DNA of 64,000 bases, from assembly GCF_014534655.1 (NCBI RefSeq), contig NZ_JACVVD010000001.1:1-64000 (forward strand). Reading direction: 5' to 3'. Below are positions 37,535-46,870 of this stretch, in pieces. The notes under the pieces were generated by a model. The model saw nothing but the letters and a program-made list of their open reading frames with translations, was not told the origin of the DNA and searched no databases. A program made the position numbers and the translations under genes. Numbering within the stretch: position 1 is the first letter of the stretch; each line of letters begins with the position of its first letter. Origin of the DNA: Paenibacillus sedimenti. Lineage in GTDB: Bacteria; Bacillota; Bacilli; Paenibacillales; NBRC-103111.

Positions 37535-39850
37535 ATGAAAAAGATAGTCAGTGCAATCACTACAGCAGCGCTATGCATCGGACTTCTCGGAGGCGCTGCC
37601 ACTGCGGCACCGGCGGCGAACAAGCAGAAGGAGGTGAAGTCCGAGTCGTATGAATGGGGCAGAGCCCAAGTCGTAGGAGGCGGATTTATTCCCGGCATTA
37701 TTTTCAACCAGACGGAAAAGGATTTGATCTACGCCCGTACGGACATGGGCGGCGCCTACCGCTGGGATCAGGCAAACAATAAATGGATCCAGCTGCTCGA
37801 CTCCGTCTCCATGGAAGACTGGAACTTGTTGGGCGTTGAAAGCCTCGCCACCGATCCGGTCGATCCTAATCGCGTCTACATCGCTGCGGGCACTTATACA
37901 AACGACTGGACGGATCAGAACGGCGCCATCATGCGCTCCACAGACAAGGGGCAAACATGGCAGCGGACACCGCTCCCGTTCAAGCTCGGCGGCAATATGC
38001 CCGGACGTTCTATGGGAGAGCGCCTCGTGATCGATCCGAACGACAACCGCATTCTTTACCTCGGTACGCGCAGCGGCAACGGTCTTTGGAAAAGCACGGA
38101 TTACGGAGTTACCTGGAACAAAGTCGAGAGCTTCACGGCCAAAGGAAGCGTTTCGGAAGATTTCTTCAAGGATCCGCTCGGTATCGTTTGGGTCACATTC
38201 GATCCGTCGACGGGCAGCAAGGGACATGCGACTCAAACGATTTACGCAGGCGTTGCAGAGCGGGAGAACAGCATCTACAAGAGCACCGACGGCGGACAAA
38301 CGTGGGCACCCGTTCCGAACCAGCCCAATCAAGGCTTTCTGCCGCATCACGGCAAGCTCGCTTCGAACGGCATCCTGTACGTGACCTACACCCATGATGT
38401 CGGGCCTTTTAACGGCGGGCAGGGATCGGTTTGGAAGCTGGATACGAAGACGGGAGTCTGGACGGATATCAGCCCTACCGGAGCCGGGGATACGTCGAAT
38501 CCGTACGGCGGCCTGGCCATAGATGCTCGAAACCCGAATACGCTCATGGTCGCCACGATGAACAAATGGTGGCCGGATGAGAACATTTACCGCAGCATGG
38601 ACGGAGGCGCAACCTGGAAACCGTTCACAACGTACGATTCGAGCGTGAGAACCGATCAATATACGATAGATTACTCCTTGGCTCCTTGGCTAGACTGGGG
38701 CGTCAAGAAACAAACGCCCGAAATTTCGCCCAAGCTGGGCTGGATGATCGGATCGCTGGAAATCGACCCGTTCAACTCCGACCGCATGCTGTACGGAACC
38801 GGAGCGACGCTGTACGGTGCCGATAACGTAACCGCTTTCGACAATGGCGGCAAAATCAACATTAAAGTCTATGCGAACGGTATTGAGGAGACTGCTGTTC
38901 TCGGAGTGGTCAGCCCTCCGTCGGGCGCTCAGCTGCTGAGCGCAATGGGCGATATCGGCGGCTTCCGCCACGAGGATCTGGGCAAAGCGCCGAATATGAT
39001 CACCAACCCCTATATTGGTACAAGCACAGACCTCGATTATGCGGAACTGAATCCGAACCTCGTCGTGCGTGTCGGCAACGCAAGCAACGCCGATCCGAGA
39101 ATGGGCGTTTCGGAAGATAACGGAGTAACTTGGAAGCCTGCCGCAAACGCGGGCACACCGAACGGCGGCGGATGGGTGGCCGTAGGATCCGACGGCGCGA
39201 ACATCGTCTGGAGTCCGGACGGCGTATCCGTTAGCTATTCGACGGATAAAGGCGCAACCTGGACCGCTTCCCAAGGCATTCCCCAAGGGGCGATCGTGTC
39301 TTCGGACCGCGTGAACCCGAACAAGTTCTACGGGATCAATGAAGGTACGTTCTATGTCAGCACGGATGGCGGTAAAACATTTGCCGCGTCTGCAGCGACC
39401 GGATTGCCCAAGCACTTGACGAGCAAGTTCAAAGCGGTACCTGGAATCGAAGGAGAGATCTGGATCGCCGGGGCGTCGGATAACAAGCATCCGGAAGACG
39501 CTTTCGGGCTGTATCATTCCACCGACTCCGGCAAAACTTTCGTCAAACTGGATAATGTCCAAGAAGCCGCCACCATCGGCTTTGGCAAAGCGGCAAAAGG
39601 CAAAAAGTATCCGGCTCTATACACCAATGCCAAAATCAACGGCAAATTCGGCATCTACCGTTCCGACAACGCCGGGAAGAAATGGATCCGCATCAACGAC
39701 GACGCGCACCAATTCGGCGCTGCCAACCGCACGATAACGGGCGATTCTAGAGTATACGGAAGAGTATACGTCGGAACGAACGGTCTCGGCATCGTGATCG
39801 GTGACACTGTTGCCAAACAGCATGACGAGAGCAGCGACGATGACAATTAA
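37535..39850 (+). CDS. Secreted xyloglucanase, GH74
   Basis: 771 residues. Signal peptide at 1-26 ending in AATAAPA. Tandem seven-bladed propeller repeats with sortilin-like motifs (STDKGQTW, STDYGVTW, STDGGQTW, SMDGGATW). Catalytic Asp pair: one in ARTDMGGAYRWD, one in MGDIGGFRHEDL. GH74 enzymes cut the glucan backbone of xyloglucan. No CBM, SLH or anchor, so it is released. The start is ATG 37535 (GGGAGG 10 nt upstream); TTG 37529 is 4 nt from that site and possible. A TATAAC at 37479-37484 with an ATGAATTTTATGGGA-like motif at 37444-37458 may be a decayed family 1 promoter. GH29 fucosidase lies convergent downstream. Confidence 0.94.
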   Translation: MKKIVSAITTAALCIGLLGGAATAAPAANKQKEVKSESYEWGRAQVVGGGFIPGIIFNQTEKDLIYARTDMGGAYRWDQANNKWIQLLDSVSMEDWNLLGVESLATDPVDPNRVYIAAGTYTNDWTDQNGAIMRSTDKGQTWQRTPLPFKLGGNMPGRSMGERLVIDPNDNRILYLGTRSGNGLWKSTDYGVTWNKVESFTAKGSVSEDFFKDPLGIVWVTFDPSTGSKGHATQTIYAGVAERENSIYKSTDGGQTWAPVPNQPNQGFLPHHGKLASNGILYVTYTHDVGPFNGGQGSVWKLDTKTGVWTDISPTGAGDTSNPYGGLAIDARNPNTLMVATMNKWWPDENIYRSMDGGATWKPFTTYDSSVRTDQYTIDYSLAPWLDWGVKKQTPEISPKLGWMIGSLEIDPFNSDRMLYGTGATLYGADNVTAFDNGGKINIKVYANGIEETAVLGVVSPPSGAQLLSAMGDIGGFRHEDLGKAPNMITNPYIGTSTDLDYAELNPNLVVRVGNASNADPRMGVSEDNGVTWKPAANAGTPNGGGWVAVGSDGANIVWSPDGVSVSYSTDKGATWTASQGIPQGAIVSSDRVNPNKFYGINEGTFYVSTDGGKTFAASAATGLPKHLTSKFKAVPGIEGEIWIAGASDNKHPEDAFGLYHSTDSGKTFVKLDNVQEAATIGFGKAAKGKKYPALYTNAKINGKFGIYRSDNAGKKWIRINDDAHQFGAANRTITGDSRVYGRVYVGTNGLGIVIGDTVAKQHDESSDDDN

Positions 39851-40017
39851 TGCATGATAGCAAACTTCGAAGCCCTCTCGCTTAAGAGATCATGGATTGA
39901 ACAGCAGGCCCCGAAAGCGAAGAATAGAAGTAACGAACGCAAATTATTCAATGGTCGGATAACAACGCAAATAACCAAATGTGGAAAATATTAAAAGTTA
40001 ATTAAATGAAAGCCAAG

Positions 40018-40051
40018 AAAAATAAACCGCTCTTCGGAGCGGTTTATTTTT
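40018..40051. terminator. Bidirectional terminator between convergent GH74 and GH29 genes
   Basis: Perfect 15-bp arms AAAAATAAACCGCTC and GAGCGGTTTATTTTT around a TTCG tetraloop. The A and T ends serve both strands. Confidence 0.92.
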
Positions 40052-40114
40052 CCTGGAGTGAGGGTTGCCCTCTTTTGTCATTAACGGGTAGCCTCTTATC
40101 CGATTGTCGAACAC

Positions 40115-41614
40115 TTACGGCTTAAGTTCGATTGCCAGGCAGTTGACGTACGGCGTCGGCTGCCGGTCCGGCAGCGAAACGATGAGCGCTCCGTACGGCT
40201 GTTCGAACGGTACTTCGCCCACGCCAAGCAGCCGGACGGATTCCACTTTGTCTGTCTGAGTCAATGTACGTATGACGGCACGTTGATCTTCCGGCCACCG
40301 CATCTGGAATGCGTAAAGAGTATTTCCCTTTTGTGTGAAACGGAAGTCGCCGGAGTTCCATTCAACCTTGTCTTCCTTGAAATGATCAATGACGACGCGG
40401 GAATGGCCTTCGCCCGAAACGCGGAATGGCCGAGTGCCGTACACGCCTTCCCCGCAAATGCGGATCCATTTGGCCATTTCCTGCAGGATATACGTGCACT
40501 CGTCATCAATCGTACCGTCCGGCTTCTGCGGAATATTGAGGAGCAGATTGCCGTTTTTGGCAATGATATCGACCAGGATTTCGATAACGTGCCCTGGTTT
40601 CTTATAGACAGTTTTCACATTATAGAACCAATCCCCGACACACGTATCGGTCTGCCACGGGTCAGGCTTGATGTCCGGCTCCTGGCTGCGCTCAATGTCG
40701 AGGATGCCGATGCGGTAAATGTCCTGTCTGCGGTCTTTCTGGTTATAGATTGCGCGATTCACACCGCCGCTTGCCGCAGCGCTCGTATTGTACAGATGCG
40801 CGACCGCATTCAGTCCGGCTGCGAACGACGGGTCCTCGAAGGAGACGTCCGTTTTATCCCAGGAGCTGGCGAACGGCAGCCCGCCGTCGGAGTACAGCAG
40901 ATCCGGCTGGTACAGATCGATGACTTCCTTGATGATGTCGAACCAGCGCTGATGCCACCAAGGGTTGGATGTATACCAGGGATCCTTCGGATCCCACTGC
41001 TGTTTGTCCGGGTGATAATGCTCGCGGTTCGGCAAATACAAATCCTCGTACTCGGGATCGTTTCCGTCATAAGGGATGCCCGTGTAAGGGCCTTCCTTAT
41101 CTTGTCCTTTATTGAATTGAAACCAGCTGAACGTCGCTCCCAGATGCTCGGTCAGCCCGAAGGGCAGTCCCCGGCGGGAAGCGGCGGCTTTCCACAGTGC
41201 AACGATATCTTTCTTCGGCCCCATGTTGACCGAATTAAAGCGGTGGATTTTTGAATCGTAGTTGAAGAAGTTGTCGTGGTGCATCGCCTGTGCGACGAAA
41301 TATTTGGCACCGGCAGCCACATACAGGTCCATCAGCGATTCCGGATCGAATTTCTCCGCTTTCCACAGCTGAACGATATCTTTGTAGCCGAATTTTGACG
41401 GATGTCCGTAATGGCGGATATGGTACCGGTATTGCTCGGAACCTTCGTAATACATGTTCCGGGCATACCAATCCCCGTACATTGGCACCGATTGTGCGCC
41501 CCAGTGCGACCATATGCCGAGCTTAGCATCCCGGAACCATTCCGGGCACTCGAATTTCCTTAGCGATTCAAATGTGGGTTCGAAAGGACCCTTGGCGATG
41601 TGCGCCTTAACCAT
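40115..41614 (-). CDS. Alpha-L-fucosidase, GH29
   Basis: 499 residues. N-terminal TIM barrel: WFRDAKLGIWSHWGAQSVP, AQAMHHDNFFNYDS, and nucleophile Asp243 in PDLLYSDGGLPF. Small C-terminal beta-sandwich. No signal peptide, so it acts in the cytoplasm. In this context it would remove fucose from xyloglucan oligosaccharides released by GH74. AGGAGGT precedes the ATG at 41614 on the minus strand. It is divergent from the AraC gene at 41741, with 126 bases between, so the two may share a control region. Confidence 0.93.
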   Translation of the reverse strand: MVKAHIAKGPFEPTFESLRKFECPEWFRDAKLGIWSHWGAQSVPMYGDWYARNMYYEGSEQYRYHIRHYGHPSKFGYKDIVQLWKAEKFDPESLMDLYVAAGAKYFVAQAMHHDNFFNYDSKIHRFNSVNMGPKKDIVALWKAAASRRGLPFGLTEHLGATFSWFQFNKGQDKEGPYTGIPYDGNDPEYEDLYLPNREHYHPDKQQWDPKDPWYTSNPWWHQRWFDIIKEVIDLYQPDLLYSDGGLPFASSWDKTDVSFEDPSFAAGLNAVAHLYNTSAAASGGVNRAIYNQKDRRQDIYRIGILDIERSQEPDIKPDPWQTDTCVGDWFYNVKTVYKKPGHVIEILVDIIAKNGNLLLNIPQKPDGTIDDECTYILQEMAKWIRICGEGVYGTRPFRVSGEGHSRVVIDHFKEDKVEWNSGDFRFTQKGNTLYAFQMRWPEDQRAVIRTLTQTDKVESVRLLGVGEVPFEQPYGALIVSLPDRQPTPYVNCLAIELKP

Positions 41615-41740
41615 GCGGACCAGACCTCCTATTTTTTTGCTACAGCCTTATCCTAGCAGTATTGTGGTATACTCATGAATATAGAATCCTAACTTCCTGT
41701 TGTATAAAACTATCTATCTTACCATATTCGGTGATTACCC

Positions 41741-42586
41741 ATGGACAACGCCCAACAACAACTGATCCGGCTTTATCTCGATAACCTTCAGGTTCACGTA
41801 ACCGCAATGGGACATAACCAGGTTTGGTCCGACTGGCGGGACCTCGATTACACACCGGACTATAATAAATTTTATTTGATTTGCGACGGCGAAGGATGGT
41901 TGAAAATCGGCGATACGGAGTATATGCCTAAACCAGGACAATGGTTCCTGATGCCGCAAGGAGTGAAGCAATCTTACTCTTATACGGACGGCCCGCGCTT
42001 TACGAAATATTGGTGCCATTTTACGGCAAAGGTTGGGGAAAACAATCTGTTCAATTTGTTGAAAGTCCCCGTATTTCTCGAACCGGGGGCCGGCGGCGAA
42101 CCGCACTGTCTTTTTCGCGAACTGCTTGCCTGCGAATCCGGTACGTCCCTATCCGCTCCCCTGCTGATAAAAGCGGCCATGCTGAAGTTGATTGCGTATT
42201 ATGTCGAGCATGCTGCGGCTGGCAGGGCCGGCGTCGAACCCGCTGCAGTGTCCGAGCCGCTTCAAGCCGTCATCGAGCACATTCATCTTAACTACTATCG
42301 AAACTTAACGATCGACGAACTGGCGGAACGCGCCCACCTGCATCCCAATTATTTTATCCGCGTGTTCAAAAGGCAATTTGGCACATCTCCGATCCAATAC
42401 GTGAACAGAAAAAGGATAGAAGAAGCGAAGTGGCTGTTGACCTCGACAAACCTCCTGCTGGCGGAAATCGGCGCCAAAGTTGGCATTCCCGACATCTCCT
42501 ATCTATCCAAATTATTCAAATCATCGACAGGCTTATCTCCGACTGCGTATCGATTGACTTATTATCGGTCTAATTCGACAATATGA
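41741..42586 (+). CDS. AraC-family transcriptional regulator
   Basis: 281 residues. N-terminal cupin-like sensor (YLICDGEGWLKIGDTEY, then PGQWFLMPQGVKQSY) and C-terminal double helix-turn-helix (LTIDELAERAHLHPNYFIRVFK and ISYLSKLFKSSTGLSPTAYR). Divergent placement next to GH29 suggests that it senses an intracellular sugar and controls the fucosidase. No strong ribosome site is seen before ATG 41741. Confidence 0.9.
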   Translation: MDNAQQQLIRLYLDNLQVHVTAMGHNQVWSDWRDLDYTPDYNKFYLICDGEGWLKIGDTEYMPKPGQWFLMPQGVKQSYSYTDGPRFTKYWCHFTAKVGENNLFNLLKVPVFLEPGAGGEPHCLFRELLACESGTSLSAPLLIKAAMLKLIAYYVEHAAAGRAGVEPAAVSEPLQAVIEHIHLNYYRNLTIDELAERAHLHPNYFIRVFKRQFGTSPIQYVNRKRIEEAKWLLTSTNLLLAEIGAKVGIPDISYLSKLFKSSTGLSPTAYRLTYYRSNSTI

Positions 42587-42598
42587 ACGAAAATATGG

Positions 42599-42626
42599 AG
42601 GGGGCAAAAGCCCTTTCTTTTTTTTC
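42599..42626 (+). terminator. Terminator after AraC gene
   Basis: AGGGGGC, AAAA loop, GCCCTTT followed by a long T-run. Confidence 0.75.
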
Positions 42627-42807
42627 TATGGAAAAATGAAGCTTGGCCGTAGATCCTAATATTTTTAACTGTCAATTTTGCAATTCCATGGTGTTGATTG
42701 CTGTCCATGAGAGAACCCCCTTTATTATTCTGAAGATGATTATCTCATCCTGATTAACCGGGTTGAAGGGTCCGGTGCAGGTATGTCCTTCTTTCATTTT
42801 CACGTTA

Positions 42808-42881
42808 TGAGAGCGCTAATTTTTATATGATTTTAAGATGAATTTATCGGGTGTTAGATGGGAAGTCGTTTCGATTATGAT
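42808..42881 (+). promoter_or_regulatory. Family 1 operator A plus promoter of second complete importer
   Basis: Boxes TGAGAGCGCTAATT (42808-42821), ATGATTTTAAGATG and AATTTATCGGGT (42827-42852), -10 TATGAT at 42876-42881, 23 bp after the operator. Same layout as operator B ahead of the truncated paralogous operon. Confidence 0.7.
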
Positions 42882-42915
42882 AGACACATGAGAGAAATGA
42901 AATAGGAGGGCACAA

Positions 42916-43878
42916 ATGGAATCGCTTACAACAGGGATCATTCGACCAGCGGAGGGGAAAAAGCGCAAGCATCGCTTTTGGTATACCATGCTTCAGCAGC
43001 GCTACTTATATTTTATGTCAGTCCCGTTCGTCATTTGGCTCATCACTTTCAACTATGTACCTTTATGGGGATGGCTGATTGCTTTTCAAAATTACAAGCC
43101 GGGGAAATCGATTCTGGATCAAAAATGGGTCGGTCTCCGAACTTTCATAGAATTATTTTCAGATGAAAGATTTTATCATGTACTTCGCAACACGATGGCC
43201 ATGAGCGTGATGGGGCTGATCGTCGGATTTACCGTTCCTATTATATTTGCATTGCTGCTCAATGAACTTCGGGGAGGATTGTTCAAAAGATCGATTCAGA
43301 CGATCTCGTACTTGCCTCACTTCGTTTCATGGGTTGTTGTAGCCGGACTGATTACGAAGATGTTATCCGTGGATGGTGGAGCAGTCAACCAACTGCTTAT
43401 GTCATTGCATCTTATCGATAAACCGATTCAGTTTATGGCGAAAGGCGAATGGTTTTGGGGAATTGTCACGGTATCCGATATGTGGAAAGAGACAGGGTGG
43501 AACTCCATTATTTTTTTAGCGGCTATGGCTGGAATCGACCCGGAGCAATACGAAGCCGCAACCGTGGATGGGGCTGGAAGGTTTCGACGCATGTGGAATA
43601 TTACTTTACCAGGCATTCGTCCTACTTTCATGGTGCTGTTCATCTTGTCCATCGGGAACCTGATCAGCATCGGGTTCGAGAAACAATTTCTGCTAGGCAA
43701 CCCTCTAGTTTCGGATTACTCGGAAGTTCTGGATTTATACGCCTTAAACTATGGTATCGGGTTATCCCGCTATTCATACGGAACGGCAATCGGGATTTTC
43801 AATTCGGTAATCAGTATCATTCTTGTCTTTACAGCTAACGGCATTTACAAACGAGTAACGAAAGAAACGATCATTTAG
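42916..43878 (+). CDS. Sugar ABC transporter permease, LplB type
   Basis: 320 residues, six helices; signature YLYFMSVPFVIWLITFNYVP near the start and EAA loop EQYEAATVDGAGRFRRMW. First gene of the second complete permease-permease-lipoprotein operon, with GGAGGG before ATG 42916. The matching gene of the paralogous operon at 19.6 kb has been lost. Confidence 0.93.
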   Translation: MESLTTGIIRPAEGKKRKHRFWYTMLQQRYLYFMSVPFVIWLITFNYVPLWGWLIAFQNYKPGKSILDQKWVGLRTFIELFSDERFYHVLRNTMAMSVMGLIVGFTVPIIFALLLNELRGGLFKRSIQTISYLPHFVSWVVVAGLITKMLSVDGGAVNQLLMSLHLIDKPIQFMAKGEWFWGIVTVSDMWKETGWNSIIFLAAMAGIDPEQYEAATVDGAGRFRRMWNITLPGIRPTFMVLFILSIGNLISIGFEKQFLLGNPLVSDYSEVLDLYALNYGIGLSRYSYGTAIGIFNSVISIILVFTANGIYKRVTKETII

Positions 43879-43889
43879 GAGTGAGTTCG

Positions 43890-44789
43890 ATGCAAGGCTT
43901 GGTACAAAAGAATATTTCCGACCGGATATTCGATACCTTATTATATCTGATCATGATGATCGTTTTGATCGTAACGCTTTATCCTTTCCTGAATGTGTTG
44001 GCCATTTCGTTAAACGATTCTATGGACACCGTCAAGGGAGGGTTGACGATTTGGCCGAGACAATTTACGTTGAAAAACTACGAAACTATATTTCAATTTG
44101 AAGGTTTGGTGATCGGCTTCCGCAACTCTGTTATCCGAACTGTGGTAGGCGCGATCATCGGAGTATTGACAGCCTCCATGATGGCTTATACATTAAGCCG
44201 GCGTGAATTTCAGGCGAGACGATTGTTTTCCGTGCTTTTCGCACTGACCTTATACTTCTCTGGCGGTTTGATTCCCGGGTATTTGCTGATTCGAAGTCTT
44301 GGCTTGATAGGTACATTTTGGGTATACATCATTCCGAGCATTCTGGGCGTATTTAACGTATTCGTCATCCGCTCCTATATTGACGGACTTCCGATTGCAC
44401 TTCAAGAATCGGCTAAAATGGACGGAGCCAATGATTATACGATCTTCTGGAGGATTATCCTGCCGCTTTGCCAGCCGGTTTTGGCGACCATTGCCCTGTT
44501 TGTCGCAGTCGGACATTGGAATTCTTGGTTCGATACGTACCTGTACAATGCATCGAAACCGCAAAATACGACACTTCAATATGAGCTGATTAAGGTGCTT
44601 CAATCGACTCAGTCGGCTACCGATTATAGAAGTATCAACAGCAACAGTCAACAATCGATTGCCGCCGTATCTCCGGATTCGATCAAGATGGCGATTACCA
44701 TGGTCGTAACCATGCCGATTTTGCTCGTATACCCTTTCTTACAGAAATATTTCGTTAAAGGCATAACGCTCGGCGCTGTCAAGAGTTAA
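43890..44789 (+). CDS. Sugar ABC transporter permease, LplC type
   Basis: 299 residues, six helices, EAA loop ALQESAKMDGANDYTIFW, C-terminus KYFVKGITLGAVKS. ATG 43890 is preferred to GTG 43881 because the ribosome site AGGAGTG (43877-43883) covers the latter. It is the full-length counterpart of the truncated gene at 19671-20306 and shows which 90 residues are missing there. Gap to the upstream permease gene is 11 bases. Confidence 0.93.
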   Translation: MQGLVQKNISDRIFDTLLYLIMMIVLIVTLYPFLNVLAISLNDSMDTVKGGLTIWPRQFTLKNYETIFQFEGLVIGFRNSVIRTVVGAIIGVLTASMMAYTLSRREFQARRLFSVLFALTLYFSGGLIPGYLLIRSLGLIGTFWVYIIPSILGVFNVFVIRSYIDGLPIALQESAKMDGANDYTIFWRIILPLCQPVLATIALFVAVGHWNSWFDTYLYNASKPQNTTLQYELIKVLQSTQSATDYRSINSNSQQSIAAVSPDSIKMAITMVVTMPILLVYPFLQKYFVKGITLGAVKS

Positions 44790-44852
44790 TTAGGTATTTG
44801 CAGGGAACCTGTTTATATATCATTAAATGAAAATAAAGGGAGGCAACAAAAG

Positions 44853-46556
44853 ATGAAAGGGAAAGTTGCAAAAATATCCAGCGTACTGATTGTAAGCACT
44901 TTATTGGCGATAACTGGCTGCACCAATTCGTCGCAAACAAAACCGACAACAAGTGATGTACCAACGGCTAAAGCTGATTCTAAAGCTGATCTTACTCCCA
45001 TGATAGTAAGATTGGCAACAGGAGGACCCTTCGATCCGAACTGGGACGATATGCAGAGCGACGTAGGTAAAGCCATCAAGGAAAAAACCGGGATTACACT
45101 CAAAAAGGAGTTTTCTGTAGAGGGCGGCGACCCGCAAAAATATTTCGCGCTCATGATTGCGAGCAATGATTATCCGGATTTAGTTATCGGTGGCGCAGGC
45201 AAGCTGGTTGATGCGGGAGCGCTAGTCGATCTGGCGCCGCTGATTGATAAATACGGCCCGAATATCAAAAAAGTGTACGGCGATTACATGAAGCGCCTTC
45301 GCTGGAGCAATTCCGACCATGCGATCTACACACTTCCGTTTCCCGGTGTAAACCATACGCATTTCGACGCTGGCAGCGGCTTCAAACTTCAGCATCAAGT
45401 GTTGAAAGAGCTTGGCTATCCGCAAATCAAAACCGTGAAGGACTATGAGGCAGCCATTAAAGCATACAAGGAAAAGCATCCGACTACTGCGGACGGAAAA
45501 CCGACTATTGGAATGTCTCTCAACGCAGGCGAGTGGCAAATATTAATTTCCACAACAAATCCAGCTTTTCTTACTACTGGAGCTCCGGATGATGGAGAAT
45601 TCTACATCGATCCAAAAACGTATGAAGCAAAGCTGCATTACCTTCGTCCAGAAGAGAAGGAATACTTCCGTTGGTTGAATCACATGAACGACATCGGCTT
45701 GCTGGATCCTGAAAGCTTTGTACAAAAATACGACCAATATAAAGCGAAAATTGCTACAGGTCGCGTTCTGGGCATTATCGATCAAAAATGGGACTATCAG
45801 GAAGCGGAAAATTCGCTTAAAAAAGAAGGGAAGTTCGATCAGACTTACGCGCATTTTCCAGTTACTTTGAATGATACTTATAAAGACCACAGTTACCAAG
45901 ACACAGGTTATTTGGCAGGTCCAGGTGTAAGTATTACGAAGAGCGCGAAGGACCCAGTCCGTCTCATCAAGTTCCTGGATTACTTGGCTTCGGATGAAGG
46001 TCAGGTTCTGATTAACTGGGGGATAGAAGGTGTTCACTATAAAGTGGAGAATGGCAAACGTGTCATTCCGGCCGACGTTCTCGAGAAGAAAACTAACGAC
46101 GCCAATAACTTTAAGAAATCAACGGGAATAGGCAACTACGTTCAACTCTCTGCCAATTACGGCGATGGCGTGAAGGATCCAAGCGGCAACTATTACACAG
46201 CCAACTTCCCCGAACAAGTACAGGCTCAGTACAGCAAAGCTGATAAAGAAACGCTCGCGGCTTACAAAGTTTCAACTTATTTAGATTTGTTCCCGAAAAA
46301 AGAAGAGTTCCCTGTTAAGCCTTGGGGTGCAGTTTGGACAATGAGTACCGAAACTGGCTCTGAAGCGAACGTCATATTCCAAAAAACGCAGGACATCATG
46401 AAGAAAAGAGTTCCGGAAGCTATTCTTGCAAAGCCGGACCAGTTCGATGCGATCTGGGATGCTTTCATGAAGGATCTGGATAAAGCGGGTGTCCAGAAAT
46501 TAAATCAAACCTATACGCAAATGGTTAAAGACAGAATCAAGCTTTGGAACGAATAA
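44853..46556 (+). CDS. Sugar-binding lipoprotein, LplA type
   Basis: 567 residues. Lipobox AITGC at about residues 18-22. Close full-length paralogue of the lipoprotein at 20384, which makes the two operons a duplicated pair. GGGAGG lies before ATG 44853. Differences cluster early in the mature domain (for example GVNHTHFDAGSG against GVDNQYFKAGGG), which may reflect different ligands. Confidence 0.93.
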   Translation: MKGKVAKISSVLIVSTLLAITGCTNSSQTKPTTSDVPTAKADSKADLTPMIVRLATGGPFDPNWDDMQSDVGKAIKEKTGITLKKEFSVEGGDPQKYFALMIASNDYPDLVIGGAGKLVDAGALVDLAPLIDKYGPNIKKVYGDYMKRLRWSNSDHAIYTLPFPGVNHTHFDAGSGFKLQHQVLKELGYPQIKTVKDYEAAIKAYKEKHPTTADGKPTIGMSLNAGEWQILISTTNPAFLTTGAPDDGEFYIDPKTYEAKLHYLRPEEKEYFRWLNHMNDIGLLDPESFVQKYDQYKAKIATGRVLGIIDQKWDYQEAENSLKKEGKFDQTYAHFPVTLNDTYKDHSYQDTGYLAGPGVSITKSAKDPVRLIKFLDYLASDEGQVLINWGIEGVHYKVENGKRVIPADVLEKKTNDANNFKKSTGIGNYVQLSANYGDGVKDPSGNYYTANFPEQVQAQYSKADKETLAAYKVSTYLDLFPKKEEFPVKPWGAVWTMSTETGSEANVIFQKTQDIMKKRVPEAILAKPDQFDAIWDAFMKDLDKAGVQKLNQTYTQMVKDRIKLWNE

Positions 46557-46562
46557 AGATAA

Positions 46563-46606
46563 AGCAGGAAAGAGCCTATTTATATGGGCTCTTTCCTGTT
46601 TTCTTT
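46563..46606 (+). terminator. Terminator of the second importer operon
   Basis: AGCAGGAAAGAGCC and GGCTCTTTCCTG arms around a 9-base loop region, followed by TTTTCTTTC. Confidence 0.9.
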
Positions 46607-46680
46607 CGAATTAATATTCGTTATTAGGATCGGGAGTGCTCTATTATGGGGAATGAGTCACATTTGAGGTTCGCAGCAAG

Positions 46681-46742
46681 TTGCGGGGGCCGGGATAAAT
46701 CTGACGTTATATCACGTCTTACTGCACTATCGTCCCCCGCAA
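46681..46742 (+). other. Candidate structured RNA element ahead of MBL-fold gene
   Basis: Perfect outer arms TTGCGGGGG (46681-46689) and CCCCCGCAA (46734-46742) enclose an inner hairpin GACGT-TATATC-ACGTC (46703-46718) separated by asymmetric internal loops. TAGTTTTTC follows at 46748-46756. It does not match any riboswitch class I recognise. The rest of 46607-46870 has no other recognised feature. Confidence 0.4.
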
Positions 46743-46870
46743 TGATCTAGTTTTTCTATATGATAAGGTTCACCTTGTTTGATGTGGTACAGCAACGAAC
46801 AGATAAAAGGGTTATTCCGATGTCAGGAGAATAATAATAATAACCTAGAGGAAGGGACTGAGCCAATCGA

